Source: Gammaproteobacteria bacterium (lineage in GTDB: Bacteria; Pseudomonadota; Gammaproteobacteria; Burkholderiales; Rhodocyclaceae). From it: a stretch of DNA of 64,000 bases. A program made the translations under genes and the position numbers. Numbering within the stretch: the stretch's first letter is position 1; every line of letters starts with the position of its first letter. Positions 9,004 through 18,102 of this stretch are shown here, in pieces. Where the stretch lies: contig JAHJVE010000007.1 of assembly GCA_018828385.1 (NCBI GenBank), positions 62,001 to 126,000 on the forward strand. The letters are read 5' to 3'. The notes beneath the pieces are model-generated. The model ran no database searches. It saw nothing but the letters and a program-made list of their open reading frames with translations, and had not been told where the DNA came from.

Positions 9004-9066
9004 AAAGGCATAAATCAAGAAAAAACCCCGACCCACTACTGCAAGTGAGCGACCTGGAGACAACCG

Positions 9067-9753
9067 ATGAAGCTTGAAGAACTACTGCATCACACCCTGG
9101 CCATTCATGCCCCGTGGCGCATCGTCCGCGTCCGCAACGATCTCGGCAAAAGCCAGATCGACATCTGGGTCGCCCGCGAAGCCCAGCGCAGCGGCTGGTT
9201 CTTCACCGCACGCAGCAGCCCCCTGCCCGGCAGCGAACAGATCTGGCGCCACATCAACATCGGCAATGCGCGTTGCATCGTTCATGCCGTCATCCCCAAC
9301 GAAGTCGAAGACGCCGACCTGCAATGGCTGGGCGAAGCCGGCCAACCATTTACCCGCGCCTTCGCCCGGCAGATTGCCGGCATGTTCATGCAAGGCGTCA
9401 GCTTCGCCTCGGTCTGCGCCCTGCTCGACCTGCCCGTCGCCGATCTCTGGAAATTCAAGCATCGCCTGGACACCGGCAAATCCGGCCTGTCCGCCCAGGG
9501 CGGCAGCGCCGAGGCCAACTCGGCCGTGGTCCCGGCCCCCAACGACCCGATCTGGGAAGAACTGCTCAGCGGCAGCCTCCAGCTCGACATCCGCATCCTC
9601 AGCCTCAAGCTGTTGCTGACCAAACTGCGCGAGCAATTCTCGGTCATCGGCGACAGCGAAGTGCGCAACCTCAAAGCCCACGAATTGCAGCGCTACTTCA
9701 CCCGCCACGAAAAAATGCTGAGCCACGAACTGGCGCAACTTGCCCGCAACTGA
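9067..9753 (+). CDS. Conserved hypothetical protein
   Basis: 228-residue soluble protein not recognised. It starts MKLEELLHHTLAIHAPWRI, has a beta-rich first third with aromatic pairs (GWFFTAR), a central helical part including WKFKHRL, a Ser/Ala-rich linker near residues 140-155 and a helical C-terminus rich in Leu and His. No signal peptide, membrane segment or cysteine cluster is seen. GGAGAC precedes the ATG. The next gene begins 20 bp later, so the two likely form an operon. Confidence 0.7.
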   Translation: MKLEELLHHTLAIHAPWRIVRVRNDLGKSQIDIWVAREAQRSGWFFTARSSPLPGSEQIWRHINIGNARCIVHAVIPNEVEDADLQWLGEAGQPFTRAFARQIAGMFMQGVSFASVCALLDLPVADLWKFKHRLDTGKSGLSAQGGSAEANSAVVPAPNDPIWEELLSGSLQLDIRILSLKLLLTKLREQFSVIGDSEVRNLKAHELQRYFTRHEKMLSHELAQLARN

Positions 9754-9773
9754 ACGAGACCACTGGCAAAACA

Positions 9774-10763
9774 ATGAAAACCCGACAAGAACTGATCTCC
9801 GTCAGCCGCGCCGCCGAACTGATCGAGGCCGGCAAATACCTCAGCATCGCCGGCGATGAAGCCGCCCTCAGGCAACTCCCCCAAGGCCACTGGATCGGCG
9901 GCACGATTCCCTATTTCATGGCGGCCGAAGGTGGCACGGTCAGCCGCGACCAGGTCTTCGTCAGCGAAATCGGCGGCTACGCTGCGCCGCCGCAACTGCG
10001 CTTCTACGATGCCGGCAGCCTGCCGCAAATCTGCCGCAACGCCCCGGACAACGGCTACAGCATCCTGATCATTCCCGCCTTCAGCGACTGCCACGCCGGC
10101 TTTGCCCAAAACGCCCCGAACTTCGAAGAGATGTACATGAAGCCGCTGATCGGCTGGATCGCCGGCGTGCACCTCGACGACCTGGGCAAAGTCACGCCCA
10201 AGGTCGTGCTCGGCAGCACCGGCGAATTCTCCGAAACCGACGCCGTCGTCATGGACGTCCCGCTGCCGCCGGAAAAATTCGCCCAGATCGACATCGTCAA
10301 CCTCTTCCGCCCCGGCAGCGGGGCCGGCATCCGCTTCCTCAACAACGGCTTCAGCGCCGGCGACTGCCTCATCGACGGCCAGGCCGCCAACCTCGCCGAC
10401 TACCTCGCGGCCAAGCAGATCGACACCCGCCTGCCGCTAGTCGCCGACTACAGCGGCGCGCTGATCAACGTCAGCATCCGCGACATCGACCACGCGGCGC
10501 GCAGCGTCGAGTTCTACGCCCCGGTCTTCCCCGGCCTCGAATACCGCGTCGCCGCGCCGCTCGCCGACTACGTCGCCGCGTTCCACAACGCCCTGCCCGA
10601 CGGCGGAACGGACATCGCCTTTTCCTGCAACTGCATCCTCAACTTCCTGCACTCGCAGCTCGAAGGCAAGCGAACGGGCGAAGTCACCGGCCCGATGACC
10701 TTCGGCGAAATCGGCTACCAGCTACTCAACCAGACCCTGGTTTACCTCAACGTCACCGAGTAA
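9774..10763 (+). CDS. Conserved hypothetical protein with FIST-like C-terminus
   Basis: 329-residue cytoplasmic protein with no signal peptide. The middle has SILIIPAFSDCHAGFA; the end, FSCNCILNFLHSQLEGK followed by GPMTFGEIGYQLLNQTLVYL, resembles the end of FIST sensory domains (Cys-rich strand, then a GEI motif and a closing NQT strand). FIST domains bind small ligands in signalling, but the N-terminal half is not obviously FIST, so the assignment is tentative. ATG at 9774 directly follows the preceding gene. Confidence 0.7.
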   Translation: MKTRQELISVSRAAELIEAGKYLSIAGDEAALRQLPQGHWIGGTIPYFMAAEGGTVSRDQVFVSEIGGYAAPPQLRFYDAGSLPQICRNAPDNGYSILIIPAFSDCHAGFAQNAPNFEEMYMKPLIGWIAGVHLDDLGKVTPKVVLGSTGEFSETDAVVMDVPLPPEKFAQIDIVNLFRPGSGAGIRFLNNGFSAGDCLIDGQAANLADYLAAKQIDTRLPLVADYSGALINVSIRDIDHAARSVEFYAPVFPGLEYRVAAPLADYVAAFHNALPDGGTDIAFSCNCILNFLHSQLEGKRTGEVTGPMTFGEIGYQLLNQTLVYLNVTE

Positions 10764-10807
10764 GCCTGCGGCGGCAACCCTGGGTTAATCCGTTTCCCGG
10801 CCTTGCG

Positions 10808-10839
10808 AATTTCGACCGTTTTCCCGGTTGACCGTAGCC
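10808..10839 (+). repeat. Dispersed 35-bp repeat, copy 4
   Basis: Divergent left half, intact core CCCGGTTGACCGTAGCCA. Lies between the unknown gene and the FKBP gene. Confidence 0.7.
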
Positions 10840-10937
10840 AGCCGGTTGCCGCCCGCACGCGCCGATTGCCACCGTCGCCACTTCCCGCTAACGTCCGCCC
10901 TGAACATTTTTCCAACCCCGCAACGAAGGTTCCCGAC

Positions 10938-11345
10938 ATGCAAAAACGCATCATCGCCAGCGCCGCCCTCCTCCTCGCCCTTTCCATCCCGGCCGTGGCC
11001 GCCGAGCCGAAGGCCGAAATGACCGCCTCCGGCATCGCCATCACCATGCTCAAGGAAGGCAGCGGCGCCAGCCCGCAGGCCAGCGACACGGTCAAGGTGC
11101 ACTATCGCGGCACCCTGACCAATGGCCAGGAATTCGACAGTTCGTACAAGCGCAACGAACCGGCCGCCTTCCCGCTCAACCGCGTCATCCCGTGCTGGAC
11201 CGAAGGGGTGCAGAAGATCAAGGTCGGCGGCAAGGCCAAGCTCGTCTGCCCGCCCCAGCTCGCTTACGGCAGCCGCGGCGTGCCCGGCATTCCGCCCAAT
11301 TCGACGCTGGTCTTCGAAGTCGAATTGCTCGACATCGCCAGGTAA
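10938..11345 (+). CDS. FKBP-type peptidyl-prolyl cis-trans isomerase, exported
   Basis: 135-residue precursor with signal peptide MQKRIIASAALLLALSIPAVAA and one FKBP domain. Conserved features: VKVHYRGTLTNGQEFDSS, CWTEGVQKIKVGGKAKL, YGSRGVPGIPPNSTLVFEVE. It catalyses proline isomerisation during periplasmic folding. ATG 10938 was chosen because the signal peptide begins there; upstream sequence in the same frame holds a dispersed repeat and is not coding. Two hairpins (11351-11370, 11373-11408) follow the stop. Confidence 0.93.
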   Translation: MQKRIIASAALLLALSIPAVAAEPKAEMTASGIAITMLKEGSGASPQASDTVKVHYRGTLTNGQEFDSSYKRNEPAAFPLNRVIPCWTEGVQKIKVGGKAKLVCPPQLAYGSRGVPGIPPNSTLVFEVELLDIAR

Positions 11346-11350
11346 GACAG

Positions 11351-11408
11351 CAGCCGGTGCAAGCCGGCTGAAACAGGCGGCGCCTGGTCCGGCTCATGCG
11401 CCGCCTGT
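11351..11408 (+). terminator. Tandem hairpins after the FKBP gene
   Basis: A 7-bp stem CAGCCGG/CCGGCTG (11351-11370) is followed by a perfect 11-bp stem ACAGGCGGCGC/GCGCCGCCTGT (11373-11408). There is no U-run, so termination by this structure alone is uncertain. Confidence 0.45.
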
Positions 11409-11468
11409 CATTCAATCGTCATTCCAGTGGCGCAGACTCCAGAGCTTGCCACTCTGCCGGAAGCGACC

Positions 11469-12110
11469 ATGCGCCACCTTTCCCTGCTCCTGTCCGCCCT
11501 GCTGTTTTCGGCCTTTGCCCAGGCCGCCACGACTGCAAACATCACTACTGCCAGTTGCTCCGGCAGTCAGTCATTCGACCTGAGCAACGGCGCTCTGCTG
11601 TCCTGCGACGGCGATTTTTCGCTGATCGGCGGCAGCATCGATTCGGACATCAGCATCACGATCAGATCGCAGGGTTTATTGACACTTGGCGACCTGATGC
11701 TAAGTGCGCCAGTCGTCCAATTGCTCTCGATGACTGATGAAATATCTCTGGCTGGCAGTTGGAGCATCACTGCTGGCTCGGTCAATATTGGTAACACCAA
11801 TCGACTGGAAATTTCTCCAGCCCCGAGCGCAAGCCAAGGCTCCATCCCGAGAATAATCGTCGGGACAATGCCCATCCTCAGCGATATCGCACAGGGGCAA
11901 GCGCACCTGATCACGCTGCGCAGTGGAGAGGGCATTTTCGTGCGCCAGGGAGGCGATATTGACCTTCGTACCGGTGGACAAATCGTACTGAACGGTGGCG
12001 GTGGGCTGGCACTGGTCTCTTCGGTACCTGAGCCCGCCATGGTCTGGTCATTGCTCGGTGGCGGGCTGCTCCTTGCCATCCGCCGAAATCGCCGGAAAGC
12101 CCAGCTCTGA
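11469..12110 (+). CDS. PEP-CTERM sorted exported protein
   Basis: 213-residue precursor with signal peptide (MRHLSLLLSALLFSAFAQA), a Ser/Thr/Gly-rich beta body and a C-terminal VPEP motif followed by a hydrophobic helix and RRNRRK. That tripartite tail is the PEP-CTERM signal recognised by the exosortase/EpsH system for surface or exopolysaccharide-linked export. The body has no recognised domain. ATG 11469 chosen for the signal peptide. No exosortase gene lies in the window. Confidence 0.85.
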   Translation: MRHLSLLLSALLFSAFAQAATTANITTASCSGSQSFDLSNGALLSCDGDFSLIGGSIDSDISITIRSQGLLTLGDLMLSAPVVQLLSMTDEISLAGSWSITAGSVNIGNTNRLEISPAPSASQGSIPRIIVGTMPILSDIAQGQAHLITLRSGEGIFVRQGGDIDLRTGGQIVLNGGGGLALVSSVPEPAMVWSLLGGGLLLAIRRNRRKAQL

Positions 12111-12117
12111 GCGGCCC

Positions 12118-12756
12118 TCAGTCGAGCGTCCGGCGGATTGCCGCGGCCAGCACGGCCGGATCTTCAGCCCCAACCACGATCTCCCGGCCATCGACGATAA
12201 AGGTCGGCACCTGGCGAATGCCGGCCCGGCGAACCTCGGCTTCCATGCCGCGCACGGTGTCGACATCGCGCCCTGACGAGAGATAGGCCGCTACCTCGTC
12301 GCCGGGATAACCGCATTCGACCGCCACCTGCGCCAGCAAGTCCGGATCGCCGATCCGCTCGCCGCGCTGGAACTGGGCGACGAACAGGCGCTCGACGAGG
12401 CGGGCCGCATCGCCGCGTTGCTGCGCCCAGTGGATCAGGCGGTGGGCCTGCAGGGTGTTGGCGCGGACTTCGATTTTTTCGAAAGCGTAGTCGACGCCCC
12501 ACGGCCGGCCGGCGGCGCGCACGCGCTCGAAGAGCGCCGCGACCGGCGCCGGCCCGCCGAATTTCTTTTCGAGAAACGGCAGGTAGGGCTCGCCTTCGGG
12601 CGGCGTATCGGGGTTCAGGAAAAACGGCCGCCAGCGCTTCTCGCAGACAAAGTCGGGCCGCTCGCGGCGCACCTCGGCAATCGCCGCGTCGAGCCGGCGC
12701 AGGCCGATGTAGCACCACGGGCAGACGAGGTCGGAAACGATGTCGATGCAGGTCAT
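12118..12756 (-). CDS. DsbA-family oxidoreductase, FrnE-like
   Basis: 212-residue thioredoxin-fold protein without a signal peptide, so probably cytoplasmic. The active-site motif is CPWC (SDLVCPWCYIGLRRL), the central part is the all-helical insertion typical of FrnE/2-hydroxychromene carboxylate isomerase relatives, and the cis-Pro loop is RQVPTFIVDGR. Likely a disulfide oxidoreductase or isomerase; the substrate is unknown. It begins 45 bp after the prolyl aminopeptidase gene on the same strand and may be the tail of that operon. Converges with the PEP-CTERM gene. Confidence 0.88.
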   Translation of the reverse strand: MTCIDIVSDLVCPWCYIGLRRLDAAIAEVRRERPDFVCEKRWRPFFLNPDTPPEGEPYLPFLEKKFGGPAPVAALFERVRAAGRPWGVDYAFEKIEVRANTLQAHRLIHWAQQRGDAARLVERLFVAQFQRGERIGDPDLLAQVAVECGYPGDEVAAYLSSGRDVDTVRGMEAEVRRAGIRQVPTFIVDGREIVVGAEDPAVLAAAIRRTLD

Positions 12757-12801
12757 GGGCCGATCATACCGGCGAACGCCGCGCGGCGTTGACCGGCAGA
12801 C

Positions 12802-13719
12802 TCAGTCGAAATTTTCGGTGCACTCCGCCATCCAGCCCAGCGCCTTGATGCAGGCGCGGGCCATGGCCGGCGACAGGGCGTCGTGGCCGGCGCTCGCCAC
12901 CGGCACCCAGGTCGCCTCGGGCCAGGCCCGGTGCAGGGTTTCGGCAGCAATCGGCGGACAAACCGGGTCGGCCATGCCTTGCACGATGACCGCCGGCAGG
13001 TGGTGGATGCGGGCGATACCGGCCAGCAACTGGCCGGGCACGAGAAAGCAGTTGCGCGTCAGGTAATGCATCTGGATGCGCGCCCGGGCCATTTGCATGG
13101 CGTCGAGCCGCCCGTCGAGCGGCGTCTTGCCGACCAGTTGGCGCTGATAGTTGAGCCACAGCCGGGCCGCCTCGGCCGCGGTTTGCGGATCGTCGCCGAG
13201 GATGCGGCGGGAAAACGAGGTCAGCGGATGGCCCCGCTCCGACTCCGGCAGCAAGTCGCCGAGGCCGCGGGCGTAGGCGACGATTTCTTCGTGCGAACCG
13301 AGAAAGATGCCGTGCATGACCAGGCCGAGGACGCTTTCCGGATAAATCTGGGCATAGGCCAGGGCCAGCAGGCTGCCCCACGAGCCGCCGAAGACGATCC
13401 AGCCGGAGATGCCGAGGGCCTCGCGCACGGCGTCGATATCGGCGACCAGGTCGAGGGTCGTGTTTGCCTCCAGCTCGCCACTCGGCAGACTGCGTCCGGC
13501 GCCGCGCTGGTCGATGAGGACGACGCGGAAAAAATCCGGATCGAACAGCCGCCGATGCTCGGAAAGGCAACCGCCACCCGGCCCGCCGTGGAGGAAGACA
13601 ACAGGGATGCCGTCAAACGGACCGCATTCCTCGACATGCAGGATATGCCCGTCGCCGACCGCCATCTGCCGGACGCAGCGCGGCCGGCACTCGGGAAACA
13701 GATGTTGATCTTCTGACAT
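12802..13719 (-). CDS. pip: Prolyl aminopeptidase (proline iminopeptidase)
   Basis: Alpha/beta-hydrolase of peptidase family S33 that removes N-terminal proline from peptides. 305 residues. Visible motifs: oxyanion-hole HGGPGGG, the family signature DQRGAGRS, nucleophile elbow GGSWGS, an acidic residue in QGMADPVC and the catalytic His in SAGHDAL. The start codon overlaps the stop of the response regulator by one base (TGATG), making it the last gene of a tightly coupled seven-gene operon. Why a peptidase is coupled to a TonB receptor and two-component system is unclear. Confidence 0.93.
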   Translation of the reverse strand: MSEDQHLFPECRPRCVRQMAVGDGHILHVEECGPFDGIPVVFLHGGPGGGCLSEHRRLFDPDFFRVVLIDQRGAGRSLPSGELEANTTLDLVADIDAVREALGISGWIVFGGSWGSLLALAYAQIYPESVLGLVMHGIFLGSHEEIVAYARGLGDLLPESERGHPLTSFSRRILGDDPQTAAEAARLWLNYQRQLVGKTPLDGRLDAMQMARARIQMHYLTRNCFLVPGQLLAGIARIHHLPAVIVQGMADPVCPPIAAETLHRAWPEATWVPVASAGHDALSPAMARACIKALGWMAECTENFD

Positions 13720-14366
13720 CAGGCCTCGATCAGGCCGTTGCGCACGGCAACCAGCGTCAGCTCGGCGGCGTTCTGCACGTTGAGCTTCTGCTTGATGTGA
13801 TAAAGATGGGTGCCGACCGTGCTCGGACTCAGGCAGAAATCCTCGGCCACGTCGTTGACCGAGCGGCCTTCGGCGAGCTTCATGAAGACGGCCAGTTCCT
13901 TTTCGGTCAGCGTGTCCACCGGGTTGCTCGAGCCGGACAGCTGGGCCAGGGCGACGGCCTGCGCCAGTTCCGGGTCGAGGTAACGGCGCTCACCGGCCAC
14001 CTGGCCGACGGCGCGCAGGAATTCCTCGGGCGCCGCCCGCTTGCACAGGTAGCCGCGGGCGCCAAGACGCAGGGCGCGCACCGGCACGATGTCGTCGTTG
14101 TGGGCCGAGAGCATCAGCACTTTGGCTTTGGCATCCCAGACGAGCAGGCGCTCAAGCGCTGCCAGGCCGCCGATACCGGGCATCGAAACGTCCATCACGA
14201 CGACATCCGGGTTGAGTTCGGCGTAGAGGCGGACGGCGCTTTCGCCGTTCTCGGCCTCGCCAACCACGGTGGCGCCCGCCCCTTCGAGCAGGCAACGAAA
14301 GCCGAGGCGAACCATGGCGTGATCGTCGGCGAGCAGGACGCGCTTGCCTTGCAGGGCGTTGTTCAT
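13719..14366 (-). CDS. NarL/LuxR-type response regulator
   Basis: 215 residues. Receiver domain with acidic pair D14-D15, phospho-acceptor D59 (VVVMDVSMPG) and Lys in YLCKRA; C-terminal LuxR helix-turn-helix (LTEKELAVFMKLAEGRSVNDVAE, then SPSTVGTHLYHIKQKL). It pairs with the histidine kinase directly upstream, whose stop codon it overlaps by 4 bases. By context it should control alcohol-oxidation or PQQ/metal uptake genes, similar in place to the two-component regulators of PQQ dehydrogenases in pseudomonads; that is inference. Confidence 0.93.
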   Translation of the reverse strand: MNNALQGKRVLLADDHAMVRLGFRCLLEGAGATVVGEAENGESAVRLYAELNPDVVVMDVSMPGIGGLAALERLLVWDAKAKVLMLSAHNDDIVPVRALRLGARGYLCKRAAPEEFLRAVGQVAGERRYLDPELAQAVALAQLSGSSNPVDTLTEKELAVFMKLAEGRSVNDVAEDFCLSPSTVGTHLYHIKQKLNVQNAAELTLVAVRNGLIEA

Positions 14367-15772
14367 GCGAATTCCTCCGGGGAGTGTTGCGCGATGGCGT
14401 CAGGCAGGCGGGCGAAGATGCGGAAGCCGCCGCCGGCCGGTTGTTCGAATTGCAGATGGCCGCCCAGCGCGGCGATGCGTTCGCCCATGCCGGCCAGGCC
14501 GAGGCCGCAGCCGGGCTGCGCCGAGGGTTGGCCGGAACGGCCGCGACCGTTGTCGGCCAGGGTCAGCTGCAGCCAGCCGGCGACGCGGCTGATGGCCAGA
14601 TCGACCTGCGTGGCGTGCGCGTGGCGGACGACATTGGTCAGGCCTTCCTGAACGATGCGGACGACGGCCATGGCCAGATCGTCGGCAACGGGCTGTTCGC
14701 CGATGGCCAGATGGCGGTTCACGACAATGTCCGGGTGCTGCGCCTGCCAGCCGGCGAGTTGGCGCTCGAGCGTCGCAGCCAGACCGTTGCCGACAGCCGG
14801 GCGCAGGCGGTGCAGGATATTGCGCACGCCGTCCTGCATTTCGCCGGTGACGGCGACGATGCCCTGGGCCGGGACATGCAGGGCCGGGGCGTCGGCGGTG
14901 CGCTGGACGATGGCGCCGGCCAGGGCGCGCACGGCGGTAATGCCCTGGGCCAGCTCGTCGTGCAGCTCGCGGGCGATGATGCGGCGTTCCGCTTCGAGGC
15001 GGTCATGCATCTGGCGGTCGACTTCGCGGGCGCTTTCGAGGCGGACATTGTCGTCCACCGCTTCGCCCAGCCGGTCGGCCATGCCGTTGAAGGCGCGCGA
15101 AATGCGGCCGAGTTCCGGCGTCGCAAAAACCGGCAGGCGGGTGTCGAAACGGCCGCGCCCGGTGCGGTCGAGGGCGCGCATGATCTGGGCCAGCGGGCGC
15201 AGGGCGCGGCCGAGCGCCGTGCGCGTCGCCACGAAGAGCACGCCGAGCAGGCCGAGCGCCCAGCCGGCCATGGCGGCCAGTTCGTCCCAGGCGTCGAGAA
15301 TGGCGCGCGAATCGTCGGGATGCAGCGTCAAGGTATAGCCCTCGACGACCAGCGTGCGGGCAGGATATTGACTGGCCAGCAAGCCGGCGAACCAGTCCGG
15401 CGCCATGCGCCCGGCCTTGTAACTCGGGGCTGGCGAACGGTAGATCGTGGCGCCGGCCAGCGTGCGGATTTCCAGCTCGTTGGCGCGCACCCGGCCAATG
15501 GCGCGGGCGACAGTGAGCAGTCGCTCACCCCGCGTCGCGGCCGGCACGTCGTGCATTTCGCCAAGCACGGCCTTGAGCCATTGCTCGGAAACCCGCGATG
15601 CCGCCTCGACTTCCTCGTGGATGGCATTGCGCGTACCGTGCAGCCAGAGGCCGGCAAGGACGATGAGCAGGCTGGCCGCCAGCGCGGTCAGGACGAGGCC
15701 GACGCGGGTGTGCAGGGAGAGCTTTGCATTCCCACGGTCAACCGGAAATTTTGGCCAAAAATAAAAGGTCAT
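14363..15772 (-). CDS. Membrane sensor histidine kinase (HisKA_3 type)
   Basis: 469 residues. Two transmembrane helices (about residues 25-45 and 160-180) bracket a periplasmic sensor of the LapD/MoxY N-terminal type; a HAMP linker, a HisKA_3 dimerisation helix with ELHDE (phospho-acceptor H271) and a HATPase_c domain (NVVRHAHA, DNGRGR, GLGLAGMGERI) follow. The start ATG overlaps the receptor stop (ATGA). The first 14 residues (MTFYFWPKFPVDRG) are encoded by a dispersed-repeat copy, so the N-terminus looks extended by that element. Forms a pair with the NarL-type regulator downstream. Confidence 0.92.
   Translation of the reverse strand: MTFYFWPKFPVDRGNAKLSLHTRVGLVLTALAASLLIVLAGLWLHGTRNAIHEEVEAASRVSEQWLKAVLGEMHDVPAATRGERLLTVARAIGRVRANELEIRTLAGATIYRSPAPSYKAGRMAPDWFAGLLASQYPARTLVVEGYTLTLHPDDSRAILDAWDELAAMAGWALGLLGVLFVATRTALGRALRPLAQIMRALDRTGRGRFDTRLPVFATPELGRISRAFNGMADRLGEAVDDNVRLESAREVDRQMHDRLEAERRIIARELHDELAQGITAVRALAGAIVQRTADAPALHVPAQGIVAVTGEMQDGVRNILHRLRPAVGNGLAATLERQLAGWQAQHPDIVVNRHLAIGEQPVADDLAMAVVRIVQEGLTNVVRHAHATQVDLAISRVAGWLQLTLADNGRGRSGQPSAQPGCGLGLAGMGERIAALGGHLQFEQPAGGGFRIFARLPDAIAQHSPEEFA
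15728..15762 (-). repeat. Dispersed 35-bp repeat, copy 5
   Basis: Near-perfect copy (minus strand TTTTTGGCCAAAATTT, CCGGTTGACCGTGGGAAT) lying within the first codons of the histidine kinase gene. Confidence 0.9.
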
Positions 15773-18102
15773 TTGCCACCAAACACGTAACGCACGCCGA
15801 GCCAGGCGGCACGCGGGGCGCCGGGTGCGACGAAGGTTTCACGACGCCAGTCGTCCGGATCGAGCTGCAGGCTGCCGCCGACGAAGGGGTTTTCGGCCAG
15901 GGCGCCGGCCGTCGCGTAGTGCTTGTCGAAGACGTTGTTGACCTTGGCGAACAGCTGCCAGCCGCCACCCAGCCTGGCTTCGGCGTTGAGGTTGAGGATG
16001 GCGTAGCCGGCAACCTTGCCCGGGCCGTCGAAGGTGCGCGTGTTGGCATTGAGGTCGGTATAGGTGCCGCTCTGGTGCTGGTTGTTTTCGTTGCCACGCA
16101 CGTATTGGCTGGAGAAGGCCTGGACGTCGCCGCCGAGGCGCAGCCAGTCGGTGGCGCGCCAGGCGAGGCCGAGCTTGAGGCTGTGCGTCGGCAGGCCGGG
16201 GATGTGGTTGCCCTTCTTGACCAGAATTTCGTCGTCCTGACCGGCGCCGGTACATTCGGCCGTCGTGCCGCGCGAGCTGTTGTTGGCGCCGAGCAGACAG
16301 GCGTCGGAACGGAAGGTGGCCTGCAGCCAGCTGTAGTTGGCGTACCAGTCGAGGCGGCGATGGCTGCCGTTGAGGCCGAGTTCGAGGCCCTGGCGCAGGG
16401 TCTTGCCGTAGTTGGTGAAGTAACCGGCGCTGGTCGAGGTGCCGACGAACAGGATGTCGTCGCTGCTCATGGTGCGGAACAGGCCGGCGTTCCAGTTGGT
16501 GTCACCGGCCAGTTTGCCGCGCAGGCCGGCTTCGAGTGTGCGGGCAACGACCTGCTTCAGATACGGGTCGGCGGCCATCGAGTTGGGCAGGGTGCACGGG
16601 TTGGCCGGGTCAGCGCAGCCGAGTTCGATCGGCGTCGGCACGCGGTTGCCCTGGCTGAAGCCGGCGTAGGCATTGAGCGCCGGGACGATCTGCCAGCTCA
16701 AGCCAAGCGCCGGGTTGAGCTTGCGATACTTGTGATCACCGTCGAGGTTGGGCGCCGTGCGATTGAGTTCGTCGAAGGTCGTGACGTGGCTCATGTTGTA
16801 GCGCGCCGAGGCGGTCAGGTGCAGGTTGGGCAGCAGCGAGAAGGTGTCGGTCAGGAACAGGCTGGCCGTGCTGGTCTTGCCGTTGATCTGGTTTTCGACA
16901 GCGAGCGCCGACAGATTGGTCACCCCGCGACTGGCGTCAAGATCGCCGAGTTCCTGCGTCTGCTGGAAGTTGATGCGGGCCTGGTCGTAGGAAGCGCCGA
17001 CGGCGAGTTGATGCTGCTGGCCGCTGAAGTTCCACTGGCCGGCGAGGCCCGTGCTGCGCTGCTCGGTCCTGGTCCGGTTGTTGGCCCCGGTTTCATCGGG
17101 CGCCGGGCCGACCATGCCGCCGGTTACCCAGTCTTCGTAGTCGGTTTCGTAATCGTCGTTCATGTCGCCATTCAGCGTGCGCGTCTTGGTCCGCCGGTGA
17201 TAGACGCTGGCGGAGAGGCTTTGCGTGTCGCTGAGCCACAGCTTGCCGTTGAGCGCCAGCTGGGTCAGGTCGTTGCGCGTCTCGTCGGGGTGCGTGAAGA
17301 TCGATTCGCGGCGCTCGGCGAGCATCGATTCGGGCAGCAGGCCATTGCCGATCAGCTTGCTGCGCGCCTTGGTCAGCGTCAGATCAGCCTCGCCGGCAGC
17401 GTTGCGGAAAGACAGCTTGCCGAAGAACTGTTTGACGTCGGACGGCGAATGGTCGCGCCAGCCGTCTTCGCGGAACCAGTCACCGGCGCCGTACCAGCCA
17501 AAGGTGCCGTTGTTGCCGCCGTACTCGAGTTCGGTGTTGGTGCGGTTGAAACTGCCGCCGGAAAACTCGATCTTGCCGCCCGGGTGCGAAAAACCGCTCT
17601 TGGTCCGCATGGCCAGCGCGCCGCCCAGGGTATTGAGGCCGAAAGCCGGGTTGGAGCCGGGAACGAGGTCGATGCCGGCAATCGCCGAATTGGGGATCGC
17701 ATCCCAGTTGACCGTATCGCCGAAAGGCTCGTTGACGCGCACGCCGTCGACGTAAACCGACAGCCCCTGGGCCGTGCCGAGCAGCGGCGAGGCAGTGAAG
17801 CCGCGGTAATTGAGGTCGGCCTGGTAGGGATTGCCGGTGACTTCATTGACGGTCACGGCCGGCACCTGGCGAACCAGTTGTTCGGCGATGTTCTGGCTCT
17901 CGATTTCGTCGAGGCGGCGGTCGTCGAGCGACTGGACGTTGGCCGGCAGGTGCAGGCGCGGCACGCCGATGCCGGACAGCGGCGTGGTGCCGACGACTTC
18001 GACGGTCTCCGTGGTGACCACCGTCTCGGCGGCGAAAGCCGGGGCGAAGGCGGCGGAGATGGCGACGGCGAGCAGGGAACGGGCGGGGGTTTGTCTCTTC
18101 AT
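15769..18102 (-). CDS. TonB-dependent outer-membrane receptor of the PQQ-dehydrogenase operon
   Basis: 777-residue precursor: signal peptide MKRQTPARSLLAVAISAAFA, plug domain (VYVDGVRVNEPFGDTVNWD, GGALAMRTKSGF) and C-terminal barrel ending LGVRYVFGGK. Its start overlaps the tonB stop (ATGA) and its stop overlaps the kinase start (ATGA), an unusually tight arrangement for a receptor, its own TonB and its own regulator. The substrate is not visible; the neighbours suggest something needed by PQQ dehydrogenases, such as a lanthanide or metal chelate, PQQ itself or an aromatic alcohol. A different subfamily from the PqqU-like receptor at 6625. Confidence 0.9.
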   Translation of the reverse strand: MKRQTPARSLLAVAISAAFAPAFAAETVVTTETVEVVGTTPLSGIGVPRLHLPANVQSLDDRRLDEIESQNIAEQLVRQVPAVTVNEVTGNPYQADLNYRGFTASPLLGTAQGLSVYVDGVRVNEPFGDTVNWDAIPNSAIAGIDLVPGSNPAFGLNTLGGALAMRTKSGFSHPGGKIEFSGGSFNRTNTELEYGGNNGTFGWYGAGDWFREDGWRDHSPSDVKQFFGKLSFRNAAGEADLTLTKARSKLIGNGLLPESMLAERRESIFTHPDETRNDLTQLALNGKLWLSDTQSLSASVYHRRTKTRTLNGDMNDDYETDYEDWVTGGMVGPAPDETGANNRTRTEQRSTGLAGQWNFSGQQHQLAVGASYDQARINFQQTQELGDLDASRGVTNLSALAVENQINGKTSTASLFLTDTFSLLPNLHLTASARYNMSHVTTFDELNRTAPNLDGDHKYRKLNPALGLSWQIVPALNAYAGFSQGNRVPTPIELGCADPANPCTLPNSMAADPYLKQVVARTLEAGLRGKLAGDTNWNAGLFRTMSSDDILFVGTSTSAGYFTNYGKTLRQGLELGLNGSHRRLDWYANYSWLQATFRSDACLLGANNSSRGTTAECTGAGQDDEILVKKGNHIPGLPTHSLKLGLAWRATDWLRLGGDVQAFSSQYVRGNENNQHQSGTYTDLNANTRTFDGPGKVAGYAILNLNAEARLGGGWQLFAKVNNVFDKHYATAGALAENPFVGGSLQLDPDDWRRETFVAPGAPRAAWLGVRYVFGGK

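Larger units (their letters stand above)
8710..9066. other. Intergenic region with two repeat copies and a possible sigma-54 site
   Basis: 357 bp between the divergent pqqU-like gene and the unknown gene at 9067. Two dispersed-repeat copies in the same orientation (8744-8776, 8872-8904) are 128 bp apart, each preceded by GATTTCATTTTTGGC-like sequence. A near-consensus -24/-12 element is at 8988-9003. Confidence 0.6.

Noticed and set aside
17700-17725. Extra dispersed-repeat copy at a TTGACCGTA match in the TonB receptor gene
   Set aside because: Only nine bases match and neither the GGCC half nor the GGAAT end is present.
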